From Galerina marginata (Eukaryota; Basidiomycota; Agaricomycetes; Agaricales; Galerinaceae), in assembly GCA_023014335.1 (NCBI GenBank), contig JAECYW010000001.1:3472001-3536000 (forward strand): 64,000 bases of DNA, read 5' to 3'. A model generated the notes under the pieces. The model was not told the origin of the DNA. It saw only the letters and a list, made by a program, of their open reading frames with translations, and ran no database searches. Shown one piece after another: positions 37,101 to 46,881 of this stretch; within the stretch, counting starts at the first letter, position 1; every line of letters starts with the position of its first letter. A program made the position numbers and the translations under genes.

Positions 37101-37723
37101 TCGGAATCCTGAGGTCCAATATTCATAAACGATGAGATATCAAAACATGGAGACATACTTCTGATTTACCCTGCCTATTTCGTTGGGATAGGAGCGCTTC
37201 CGCACTGCGTTCCCAACTTTCTCGTTCAGAACGCCACCGCGCTCGCTCCTCTTCCGCCTGGAGAGCAATAAAATCTCGCTGAGTGGTTAAATTCGCTATA
37301 GTGCCCGCCTGTCTCTCGAGCTGAGCAGGATCAACTGGCAATGCCTCGGTAAGTCGTATAACCTGAATAATGAATCAGAAACGTCCATCTAAACAATTCA
37401 AAATAATATATCACCATATCCAAGAGCTCCTTCTCCCTGGAACTGGTATTATTGTCGTTGGTAAGGTCAGCTAAGCCTTGTTCGCCGTTCCGGGGTCTGG
37501 CCACTGAGAACCCCAGTTCCTCCAATCTTTGTCGCATTGGTGTCACATCCACTGCATTATAAATTTCGGGCGATGCATCTCTCTCCAGAGGTCCGCCTCC
37601 TATAGATGCTGCTTCGGTAATATTCCCCGTTGGCCCTTGCTCTTCGAATGGCGCCGGAGACGGAGACATATGGTGCATTATGTCGGACAGGGCCAGGGAT
37701 GGTGGATTATCTGTTGAGCTCAT
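34185..37723 (-). CDS. Large nuclear-type protein with coiled coil, AT-hook and acidic tract
   Basis: Exons 37723-37415, 37362-37159, 37108-37052 and 37001-34185 give 1,128 aa. Residues ~85-215 form a coiled coil broken by introns (KELLDMVIRLTEAL, QRDFIALQAEEERARW, LRATLESENRVLREKL, RRLSSLESELMRLKP). A second charged helix (AEREKAALAQEQEQLRIQK) follows around residue 320. The long last exon is Ser/Pro/Arg rich and disordered. It holds a GRPKGS AT-hook core near residue 680, several Lys/Arg clusters fitting nuclear import, and an Asp/Glu-rich tract near residue 870-900. The coiled coil could be a divergent leucine zipper, but no clear basic region precedes it. I call it a probable chromatin or transcription protein of unknown function. 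Confidence 0.72.
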
Positions 37724-38044
37724 CGTTTTGCTCGTCGTCAAGAGCAGAGTTTCAGCAATTCCAGGACATTCAGAGGATTCTGGAGGAGATTATCGGTGAG
37801 AAACATTGAGCCCAGGATGCTCTCTAAAATCGTGTCGCTAAACCAAATACATCCAAATAATGGCCGCGCGAGATCACGTGATATTGACTTTTCCTCCTGA
37901 TCAGGATTTCGTTTTCGAATTCAGGGGAAATGAATACTAGCTGAGGACAACATTCCAGTTCAGAACTTGTATAAATTTGATGACAATAGGGTATTTAAGA
38001 TATCTAAGCGAGAGGATAGTAATAGTAACTTCACGAGCTTCACC

Positions 38045-39388
38045 TCAAAGCTTACTGCTCTGCTTTCCTTTGTGTCCTCGTTCATTCCGTTGCCGATATA
38101 TTTCTCGTTTTTCAAACGCGTCTGATATTCGTTTCGCAATCCGAAGGTCGATACCCTCTTGCTCGCATGCTTCGCTAAAAATCTTCCGATACACTAGCGC
38201 CCATGCAATTCTTTCTTCCGTTGTCGGTGCATGTGGTATGTTGACCTCAAAGTCAGGTTCGCGGGCATATCCAATGGTAGCCGTCCGGATGAGCATCGCA
38301 CTGCAAAAATAAGTTTCAAATTAAATGCTGATATCAACTGTCAGGGACATTAGAGGATTAAGACATACGCGGTCAGGCCAAAGACGGGCTTTATCCCACC
38401 AGCTTCTCGGCCTGTTAGAAATTGGTGCATTCGAAAGGCCTGGGCAGCATGTCCGCTTTTAAAATCAAAGGATTTGTGGTAAGGGACCTCGAGAGTGTCG
38501 GGTTCAGAGGGAAAAGGGGGATCGGAGCTCAAGAAAGAGGCCAAGGGATGCGAGAATAGGCTTGCAACCTCATCGCTGTTTAATATTGGCTATAGGCATT
38601 ATAATAAGCATGAGAAAAGATGTCGGAATTGGAAGGGAAAGAATGAAATACCCGCAGTGTATTGTCAAGTATCAATACGACTACTCTGTTGGTGATCGTC
38701 AGTTTCCGGATATACCATAGATATGAATGGGACTCACGGAGTGACGATAAGTTCGGCAGCCAGAAATGGTTCAAGAACACACAGCAAGGGAACTTTGTTC
38801 CTATCGCGAGGAAGACCGACCTACAAAGGAAGATAAGCCGCCTTTCCTGAAGAAAAGGTTTTGCAAAACCTCTTCAAAGGCTTCTCTTCGCTACGAACGG
38901 GTGACATTAGTTCGATCTTCAAAAAACTGACGTCTAACTCACAGCTGTGTCTTCAATAGATTTATCCTCCGCATCCACCCTTCCTCCAGGTAGCGATGTA
39001 TCCCCAGCATATGTTCTTAACGTCGAAGACCGTCTGGAAATTTTGTATTGTCAAGAACACAAACGGACTCGCCTTGAACACCCAACAACACACCTACCGA
39101 CTGAGCAGCACATAAAGATCCCCGTGTCGTCCAACAAACAGAGCAACGAGCACCGCTGCGCTTCTTGATCGAGGGTAAACCATCCTCTGCTTAGGCGCTC
39201 TATAAGCCGCCAAGTTCCTTAAGCATCTATGTCGCGTTGGAAGTTCATGGATTAGCCGGTAAAAACCAATGCAACACTGACTGTTTTGATTCCTGGCTCA
39301 ACGGCGGTATCCGTGCTTCGTTCCAGCGTATTTTCGGCCTGTGATAACGAAGCTGGTTTGTGGTTCGAGGGATTGTTTTCGAGTTCAT
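38045..39388 (-). CDS. Nudix hydrolase, coenzyme A diphosphatase type (PCD1/NUDT7-like)
   Basis: Cleaves CoA or acyl-CoA to phosphopantetheine and ADP; usually peroxisomal or mitochondrial. Eight exons: 39388-39282, 39226-39098, 39033-38943, 38890-38870, 38820-38738, 38685-38652, 38589-38369, 38300-38045, total 313 aa. The CoA-specific block upstream of the box is present (RRSSTLRTYAGDTSLPGG), then the Nudix box GGRVDAEDKSIEDTARREAFEEVGL. The catalytic core RREAFEE is a separate 21-nt exon. Downstream are VLEPFLA, VTPVVV, NSDEVASLFSHPL and FGLTAAMLIR, all typical of PCD1 enzymes. The C-terminal ~90 residues are charged and end SKL, a perfect type 1 peroxisomal targeting signal. That matches the peroxisomal role of the family. 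Confidence 0.93.
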
Positions 39389-39686
39389 GCGCCTCAGGAT
39401 AAGGTAGGGTCAAGTGGTGGTTCAGGTTTAAGGTCAATTCGGCTATCGGCTAATTCAGTTTGCGGGGTTGACCATCACTCATTCATTTAGGATCACGGAG
39501 GCTTTTCTGTCTAAGAAAAGTAAACGGAAACAGCGTCAATGCGACAGGTGCGATGTCGTTGTTCTATGTTCTATACAGCGAATTTGGCAAACAAAAACTA
39601 CTCGTAGCTACACTGAGAAAGGGATCAAAAGATAAGGAGCGCTATTGAGAAAACGAATAGCGAACAAAGGAAAAAACGAAGGTATA

Positions 39687-41176
39687 TTAGTGAACACTGA
39701 TATAGGGCTGAGGATTCGGTTGCATCGCAGCTTGTATATCTCCAGTTTCCCTCAGATCGAAGCCCGTTTCAACTAAAACGCCGACCTCCTTGTCGTTCAA
39801 ATCACTGGGGGCCAAAAGATTGGAACCATAGGTTGAGGCTTGTTGGGAAGCAATCCACTCCTTCACGATTGGGTGGTCAGCCGTTGGGGCATAATCACAA
39901 GCCTGGAATAGTTCCAAATGATTTGTGAAGTTTCGGGTGGGACTGAAGAGGGGTAATGCTTCAAAGAATTTAGTCATGATCAGGTTTGACAAAATTGATA
40001 ACATACCATCTTCGAGTACACCGAAAGCCTGCGCAGGAGACTGCTTTTCGGCTGCCATTACTACAGAGGGTCAGAATAGTCCGGTTACGAGAGAAAAAAT
40101 AGTTTACAGTAAGCTGATGCAGCCGTGCAAGCTCTAGATTCGACCAAGGAGTGGACAAGGACCACTCCGTCATCCTCTATAGCACTGTGGATATAATCCT
40201 TGATGTCAGGAAGAGCGAGCAGGAAAGCCTCAGGGGAGCGACTATCAAGATTGACGTGGTGATGTTGGGCGGCCGAGGTGGTAGAAATAGATATTTCAGA
40301 TGGAGAGATCGACAAGATATGTGTGACACCAAGTTCTAGGAGGAGAGCCTGCGCCTGTTCGGAATCTGAAGGAAAGTCGCTTATCACAGGGGGGGAGACG
40401 AAACATTAGACAGGAGATTATGACACACGGGCAAAGCCACAGGAAGACAAAGTCGACGAACCTGCTGAGCAGTAATTTATCTGGGATGACAGAAACTGTA
40501 TCCGACATGTGGTTGAGGAAATAGGTTACATCCTGCTCATGCCGTCGCTTCCAAGACCGATATAGTGGATTGCTAGCAAATGCTTCAAAATTGCACTTCT
40601 CAAAGGTGTGAAGCTGTTTGATAAAACCGTAATTGGGATGGACTTGCGGTCGTCCTAAGCACCACAGTTAGACCAGCTAATGAACGAAAGTTACAACGTA
40701 CGGCGTTTGACAAAACGAAGAGCCTCATGAACAGTCATTTTCTTTGCCTGCATTACTGGACGACTTGATCAATGATCAATGATGGGGAAATAATAACAAG
40801 ACATACAGAAAGCTGCAACGACCGTGGCGCTGCGAGAGACACCCATGACACAATGGACCAATACTCTTCCGTGTTGTTCGAGAGCATGCTGAATGAATCG
40901 ACATGCCTGTGGTAAATGAATCAATAAGTCCTCGTACTCAGAATCTTGAACCGAGATGTTCAGATGCTTAGGGCCTGTCGATGGAAAGTCCGGGCAAACG
41001 GAAACGACGTGGGTAATGGAGAGTCTCTTTCTTTGCTCAACAGAGAAAGCAGCAGAAAGGCTACACGGAGAAGACGACGGTTACAATTTGCTTGATGCAA
41101 TAGGAAAATGGACCCACTTTCCGAGATATAGCTGACCTTCCAGGATTTCAGTTACACATGGCTTAGCGTAAGTCAT
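39687..41176 (-). CDS. Tandem dual-specificity phosphatase with inactive second domain
   Basis: Exons 41176-41118, 41060-40807, 40755-40702, 40654-40462, 40379-40108, 40060-40007 and 39958-39687 give 385 aa. Domain 1 (residues ~1-165) is a standard DSP: VTEILEGQLYLG start, general acid Asp in SVQDSEYEDLL, signature HCVMGVSRSATVV, then NYGFIKQLHTFE. Domain 2 (~185-330) repeats the layout: DFPSDSEQAQALLLELGVTHILSI, VHSLVESRACTAASAYLM and PTRNFTNHLELFQACDY. Its P-loop has Ser in place of the catalytic Cys and is one residue short before Arg, so it should be catalytically dead. Both P-loops are followed by an intron at the same place, before LMQAKK and LMAAEK, which points to internal duplication. 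Substrate unknown. Confidence 0.9.
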
Positions 41177-41853
41177 GGTCCGCTATTGGGGTTGGCTGCG
41201 TGTATGGCCGGGAAAAGAAAAGGAGGTCAGGCTTGGACATAGTTATAATATAGCGAGGTGAACCAAGTCTCAAAAGTTCGGAAGTTAGTCCGTTCCCGGC
41301 CCCACAGGCTCCACCAAAGCATGGTTAAACATCATTTATTTCAGAACCCTGCTTAGAGAATTTTTGCCATAAGAAGTAAGACATAGCGTCTTTCAAATTC
41401 GTGATTCCAGTGCTATCGGTGGAAAGTCGGGATTGTAGATTCAGTTGAAGTCGCCATGATGACAATTTCCGATGTCCAGGCTTTTGAAGGAGAAGATAAG
41501 TCGGTATGTGCACCGGTGTGCAAGATTTGTGGATATGGTTACGCAGTTCTAAGCTCATGAAGGTCAGGTCCAAGAGTGGGCAGAACTGCACCATCAATGT
41601 TCGATGTCAGAGCAGGACTCGAGATAGATCGGAGTTTTAACCTGCCGCTTGCCACTGAACCACCAACTACGGACTCCAGTCTCCAGATTCCGGGACAACT
41701 CAAGAAATACCCAACGGACCTGCTTAGCAGGTCGTAACTCAACGATTAGAGGCGATCGACACTAAACTATTGTGAATAACGTCAGAAAGGCATGGTTTTC
41801 TTTGAAGAAGTGATCGTACCTCAACAGAACTTTGAAATAACAGATTTCGTACC
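41177..41853. promoter_or_regulatory. Divergent upstream region, phosphatase / F-box protein
   Basis: 677 bp between two divergent starts. No ORF with support, no repeat and no recognisable motif. Confidence 0.35.
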
Positions 41854-43422
41854 ATGACAATGGAACAACTCAGTCCGTGTCCCAGCTGCGGGAATCCATA
41901 CGGGAGGGGGGTTTTCCTCCGAAACTTAGACGATACAAGTGCGCCATTTGACCACACAGCAGCATTCTCCCACTTGCGGTCCGGTTACATCCCCACAGAC
42001 GAAGAAAAGGCCGCAATCTTATCCACCAATCGAACACAGTCAACTCAACTTGAACTTATTAATGAAGAATTGGGACGGATGAAATCACTTGTAGATCAAC
42101 TAGAAGCACGTCGCTCAGATCTGGAACTGCAAATTAGCTACCAATCTGGACTTCTAGCCCCAATTCGACAGTTACCAGACGAATTATTGGTCGAAATCAT
42201 GCTGTTTTGGTCCCGAGGGAAAGCCGACGTATGTTCCCCCAGATCAGATGTGTGGAATATTGAAAAGGTCTGTAAAAGGTGGCGTTCCATCGCGACCTCA
42301 ACGCAAGAAATTTGGTCGTCTATAGACGTTTTCTTGGGCAGCTTTACACCATACACGGATACCGGTATATCAGTGGATGTGGCGACTCATCTATTGAGCC
42401 GATGTCTCCAGCGTTCTGGCCACCGCGCCTTATCCGTCAGATTCCTAGAAATTGGGTCATCCTCCCTATTTACAAAAACTTTCAAAGTCTTGTCCGCTTT
42501 CTCTCATCGATGGGAAAGGTTATCTTTCTCGTTATCTTTGATTCAAGGGTCGCCGAATCTCGAAAACGGCCTCACCAGACTGTGCTATCTCAGTTTGTCT
42601 GGTTCGTATAAAGGGTTGGACCGCCTCCATTCATTTCAACACGCTCAGCTGCTTTCGCAGTTGAACCTCTTCTCTGTCGCCAAACCCTTTCGCAGTCTAA
42701 TACTACCCTGGTCACAGCTTACTCACTTCAAATCAGCATTCTGCGAGTTCCGTAATGGGGAATTTCTGGAGATGCTCCGGCATATGCCAAACCTGGTGGA
42801 ATTCAGTTCAAAATGGAACATGGGTTTGAACAAGACGGACGCGCATCCTGTGCAACCTATCCACTTTCGATCTCTAAGAAGCATTGAGATCGAGGCGTCA
42901 GCATCAGAACTACCCATCATCCTTCAACCGCTCACGATGCCCTCTTTATCTGATCTGTATATTCACACCGAACAGTCCACCGCAACTTCCCTGTATATCC
43001 ACCTAGCTAATTTCACTGTCGCTGCTATTCGTCGCTCCCTCTGCACTATCACTACCCTCAGTCTATTCTTTGTCAATCCCGCTTGCGTCTCCATCATCCT
43101 CGAAGCCGTGCCAACCCTAAAATTTTTATACCTAGGCTACATAAACGACGTTGAAACCATTATCCAGTCATTGTCCAGATCAGAATCTTTGGTTCCGAAC
43201 CTAGAAAGCTTCTCTTTAACATGCAAGCCAAATCAAGGAATGTTTAGCGTTGGTCCGTTGGTGGAATTGGTAAAGGTCAGGCGCCGCCTTTTCAGCGAAT
43301 GCTTCTGTAGTTTGGACCTCACACTCAAGGAAGAAAAGGGAGTTGAAGCCATCGCCAAGGTGTTAAAGCCCTTAAGTGATGACTACGGGATTGCCATCGT
43401 TATTCATGCCCTTCCGGTATGA
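41854..43422 (+). CDS. F-box protein with leucine-rich C-terminal region
   Basis: Intronless, 522 aa, start at the ATG in ACCATGA. The N-terminus has a CPSCGNPYG zinc-ribbon-like pair of cysteines. A helix follows (ELINEELGRMKSLVDQLEARRSDLE), a coiled coil that precedes the F-box in many agaricomycete F-box proteins. The F-box itself is PIRQLPDELLVEIMLFW with VCKRWRSIATSTQEIWSSI. The remaining 350 residues are Leu/Ser rich with repeat-like LTHF, LRSIEIEAS, TLKFLYLGYI blocks, fitting diverged LRRs. It probably links unknown substrates to an SCF ligase. Such genes are greatly expanded in mushroom genomes. Confidence 0.88.
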   Translation: MTMEQLSPCPSCGNPYGRGVFLRNLDDTSAPFDHTAAFSHLRSGYIPTDEEKAAILSTNRTQSTQLELINEELGRMKSLVDQLEARRSDLELQISYQSGLLAPIRQLPDELLVEIMLFWSRGKADVCSPRSDVWNIEKVCKRWRSIATSTQEIWSSIDVFLGSFTPYTDTGISVDVATHLLSRCLQRSGHRALSVRFLEIGSSSLFTKTFKVLSAFSHRWERLSFSLSLIQGSPNLENGLTRLCYLSLSGSYKGLDRLHSFQHAQLLSQLNLFSVAKPFRSLILPWSQLTHFKSAFCEFRNGEFLEMLRHMPNLVEFSSKWNMGLNKTDAHPVQPIHFRSLRSIEIEASASELPIILQPLTMPSLSDLYIHTEQSTATSLYIHLANFTVAAIRRSLCTITTLSLFFVNPACVSIILEAVPTLKFLYLGYINDVETIIQSLSRSESLVPNLESFSLTCKPNQGMFSVGPLVELVKVRRRLFSECFCSLDLTLKEEKGVEAIAKVLKPLSDDYGIAIVIHALPV

Positions 43423-43573
43423 TTTCTTTTTATTACTCCCCGTTGTTTTTTATACCCCTCGTCATTGCTTTCACATTGTCCTCTATGTAGCTCCTATAGA
43501 CTTAAAGAATGTAGATTGGATATCTGGTATATATTTATGTAACTGTAAATTGTATGTATGATTTCAATGTATC

Positions 43574-44830
43574 TTAAATTTCCAAGGTAGAGATAGCACC
43601 AAGCATTTGAAGATACGTAGCCGGCGAACTCGAAGCACCTTTCCCTTTAGCCCCAATGAACAATTGGAGCAATTCCGCCCCACCATTGCGACCAGCGACG
43701 TATTCCGTAAGATATTTTGCAGAAGTCTGCTCCTTGACACCGGTAATCCTAGAGATCTCCTTGCTAAGTGATGGTTTTAGTAAACCAGCAGCGAGGGTGG
43801 GGTACGACGAGATACACGAGTGTAGAACACCAAGGAACGTCTGCGGCCGCCCGTTTGCCACAAGCTTTTCAGGATGGATAAAAAATCGGTACCGCCTAAG
43901 CAAGAATCGAATTCGGGGATGCAATGGCAAAATTGAGGGCCCCGTCGTTCCAGGATGTGAAAGCTCCAGGCCGATCCGGGGGGAAAGATAAATGGTTGCT
44001 GGCTTCGACACAGCGGGTACAGGCTTCAGATAAAGGCAAGTCGCCGGAGAACTCGTTTCTGAAAAAAATGCAGAAGTGTTTCCACCCCATTTCGTTTCGA
44101 CGAGTTCTTTGATGTCGGACACACCGCTAGCCTCGAGGATACGGTCTACGAGGAGCGAGGGTCCTGACGTGACCTTTTGGTTGCTCACTTGACGTAGTGT
44201 ACGAATGAGGATACCTCCACGGAGGAGTCGCTCAGTGCTTTGGGCTCCTCCTGATGTCGACCCTCCTTCAGTAGGTAAACTCTTCTGAGGCGGTCCTCCA
44301 AGGGTCAGGTCCATGCCTTTGCGAGATCCGCTTCGGTATTCGGTCGAGCTCGTCAGGCTTCGATGAGAATCCTTGGAAAACTTTGGAGCGCGATGAAAAT
44401 ACCTATTAATTTCATAAATTAACTCAAAGCTTTCGAAATAATCAGACGGCGGTGAATGAATAACTTACCATCGTCCACTGATCTTTTGCTCTTCACTCCC
44501 ATGAGTGAATGGGTCCTCGTGGCAGGTGTCTACCTGAAGGTAGAACTCGGCTTCCATGATCTGGAACTCGACCTCTGGTTTATTTTCTGGTTTAACAACA
44601 AGCCTAAACTCGTGGAGGAGCATCCTTGGAATGATATCGAACCGCCTAGCGATTTCTGCCTCGTCGTTGACCAGGGAAAAATCCAGGAGTTCCTGAAACG
44701 CAGCCAAGTTCGCCTCCGCATGAAAATCCTTTGGAGCGCTCTGTGTGGACGTATCCTCTGAGCCAGGCTTGGCCTTCTTGAGAAAGAGAGGGTAGACATT
44801 CGCCTCTGCTTTTCTCTTCTTTTCTGACAT
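43574..44830 (-). CDS. Conserved protein, distantly alkyladenine-glycosylase-like layout, function uncertain
   Basis: Two exons, 44830-44469 and 44402-43574, join in frame to 396 aa. The intron falls in SGRW|YFHR. Residues ~60-180 are clearly constrained: ARRFDIIPRMLLHEF, EVEFQIMEAEFYL, CHEDPFTHGSEEQ, WYFHRAP, YRSGSRKGMDLTLGG, then RLLRGGILIRTLRQV. The order (Leu-rich helix, paired acidic residues before an aromatic, His-Asp-Pro, YFHR, a Gly-rich strand, then LIR) recalls purine DNA glycosylases of the AAG/MPG fold, but the standard AAG motifs are absent. The C-terminal half has HPRIRFLLRRYRFFIHPEKL and a helical end. The N-terminus is basic (SEKKRKAE), which could direct it to the nucleus. 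I give no firm function. Confidence 0.6.
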
Positions 44831-45030
44831 GTTCGACTGAGGAGACGTTGAGCCTGTGACAGCACTGGTCAAGTCATTTCCAGTAAATTTAGTGAGTCAA
44901 TTGACAGCCTCAGGGTTGCAATAATAGATGTTGATCAAAATTGAGCGCTGAGCAGAGTCGCGGCTCAACTTCGGACCACAGAGTGCACGGACCATCGCGA
45001 CGAAAACTACATCTTAATCTACGCGTCACC

Positions 45031-45566
45031 TTATCTTTTCTTTTTGCCTTGCTTCTGACCTCCCCATACGCCCGGATCCGTCCAAAAAAGTGCCAAACTA
45101 AACAATGTATGGCTGCAACTCGTCATCAATAGTGTGGCACTTCCAAGTCCCCATGTTTTTGGTGTAGCGCATGTACAGAAGCCCAAAATCGCCCAGGTGA
45201 GGTTCATAGCGACTAGATTTATCGCGGTCAGCATCCAACCCAATTTTTATTTCGAAAAGATATGCTTACAGACTGTTGGACGCGCAGCTGGACCTGAACG
45301 CGACGCAACGATGTGACCAACACCGACGGCAGCTACCATGCAAGCAATGGACTGATTGAAACCCGGAGCTATTGACGCATTGGAAATGTGCTGCAGACAC
45401 TGTCAACCGACAGCAATTTTAGGAGGCCGAAACCACATACCAGACCAGTCAACGAATGCATGGTCTGCGCCGCGAAAGATTCATAAATTATCGCAGGCTT
45501 CACAGCGAGAATCAGTCCGACGATAATATCTGCGATGCCTTTGTAGCGAATGAGCGCCTCTGACAT
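45031..45566 (-). CDS. Small four-helix membrane protein
   Basis: Exons 45566-45441, 45390-45270 and 45212-45031 give 142 aa. Four hydrophobic segments are visible: IADIIVGLILAVKPAIIY, SIACMVAAVGVGHIV, INLVAMNLTWAILGF-like (shortened by the splice to FAMNLTWAILGF), and CSHTLFSLALFWTD. The C-terminus is basic (GGQKQGKKKR) and probably cytosolic. The layout resembles small DUF4345-type fungal membrane proteins, but I cannot name the family with confidence. No catalytic residues are evident. Confidence 0.72.
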
Positions 45567-46881
45567 GGCTGTTTGGAACGAGCACCACAATTCCTGCAGT
45601 CGTGAGGGAACATGGACATGGACCCTTACCGTCTTAGTAATTACGCCGTTTCATCTCTCCCGATTTGGGTCAACTTTCCCCAACTGTTCACTGTCATCGC
45701 TCCCTTTCATGAAGGTCCCTTGGAGGTCATCGTCATACTCTATTTTGTCGCGATCCCTCCGTGTCCGCCATCGCTTGGGCTTTCGAAACGCCGACCCCAA
45801 AAGCCCACGACTTTATCGTATAGCTTCAACTCTCACCCAGATTGGTTTGCAGTTGTTAGCAAGCTAACTGTCGACACCCTTATTTAAATGAGTGAGTCTT
45901 CAGTCAAATCGATCCAGTATCTTACCAGTACGCCGGCACCTCCTAACCCATTCTTCTTACTTTTCGCAGTCACGGTCCACGCTCCTATCGAACATGCCCA
46001 TCGTCGCCTAATCATACCCATACCCAAGCCACAGCCGTGCCAGAGCCCGCTTTAAATGAAGCGTATCCGGCATCGTCTGATAATCACGTCGCACGTTGGT
46101 GGTTCCTTCGCTTGCAATTTCATCTAGCGACTCGGCGTTCTTCCGGATTTTCGACCCCACCTCGGTTCAGCACTAACTCTAGGCAGAAGAACGTTTAGGC
46201 AACGCTGATCGACCTCAACGTGTCCCACATACCTTCAGCCTGCACCTTTTTTCCCTCGTTAGCACCACGCTTCAACCCTCTTGTCGACCTTCGAGTTCCT
46301 TGTGGTTACCCCAACTCGAATTGATATGGATTCTAGAGGAAAGAAGGATGCTCAGCCGAGTCGTTGATTAGCTGGAGCTCAACAATGCGGTGCATACGTT
46401 CAGCCTTCCGCCTTTCGGCCAATTCACCACTCGACCGCCAGCAGTATTATGACACCAACGAGTCCGAGTCTTCCGTTAGCGCCAAAGCTAACTCGTGTCC
46501 TTGCTAACATTTCGTTCGGTCATGACTCACAAATCGTCTAGTCGTACAATTAGTGGTGAGCAAGACTCGTTGCATTACAGTATGCCTCTTGAAAGAAAAG
46601 ACGTACCAATGCAGGCCCACACATGTTCAAACTCCCAGACGGCGCACTGGAAGGTGGTGGTCAAGCCGTAAGTGGAGCGTCTGGAGCAACAAGGTCGGAA
46701 AAAAAGTCAAACGGTCGAAGAAGTGTTGGAGCCTTTCTTTCCCAGTGTCATTTTCGCGACAAGATATGGTCACGACTGCTTGCTGCATGTGATCTGTGAT
46801 TGACAGGTGCCACTTACGCCGAGGGGGCCAACAGCTCGAGCGCTCAGCGCTCAACGCTTGTTGTCTCTTGCCCTGATCAAC
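45567..46881. other. Upstream region of the NACHT-WD40 gene, no supported gene
   Basis: 1.3 kb with no ORF resembling a known protein. Several short frames, such as 46553-46792, show no domain. The start of the NACHT gene is placed at 46882 (MAEDNPQ) because the longer in-frame start at 46807 adds only a low-complexity piece. Confidence 0.4.

Noticed and set aside
46807..46881. Longer N-terminus for the NACHT gene
   Set aside because: The added residues are in frame but low complexity; the ATG at 46882 is followed by a typical Ser-rich start.
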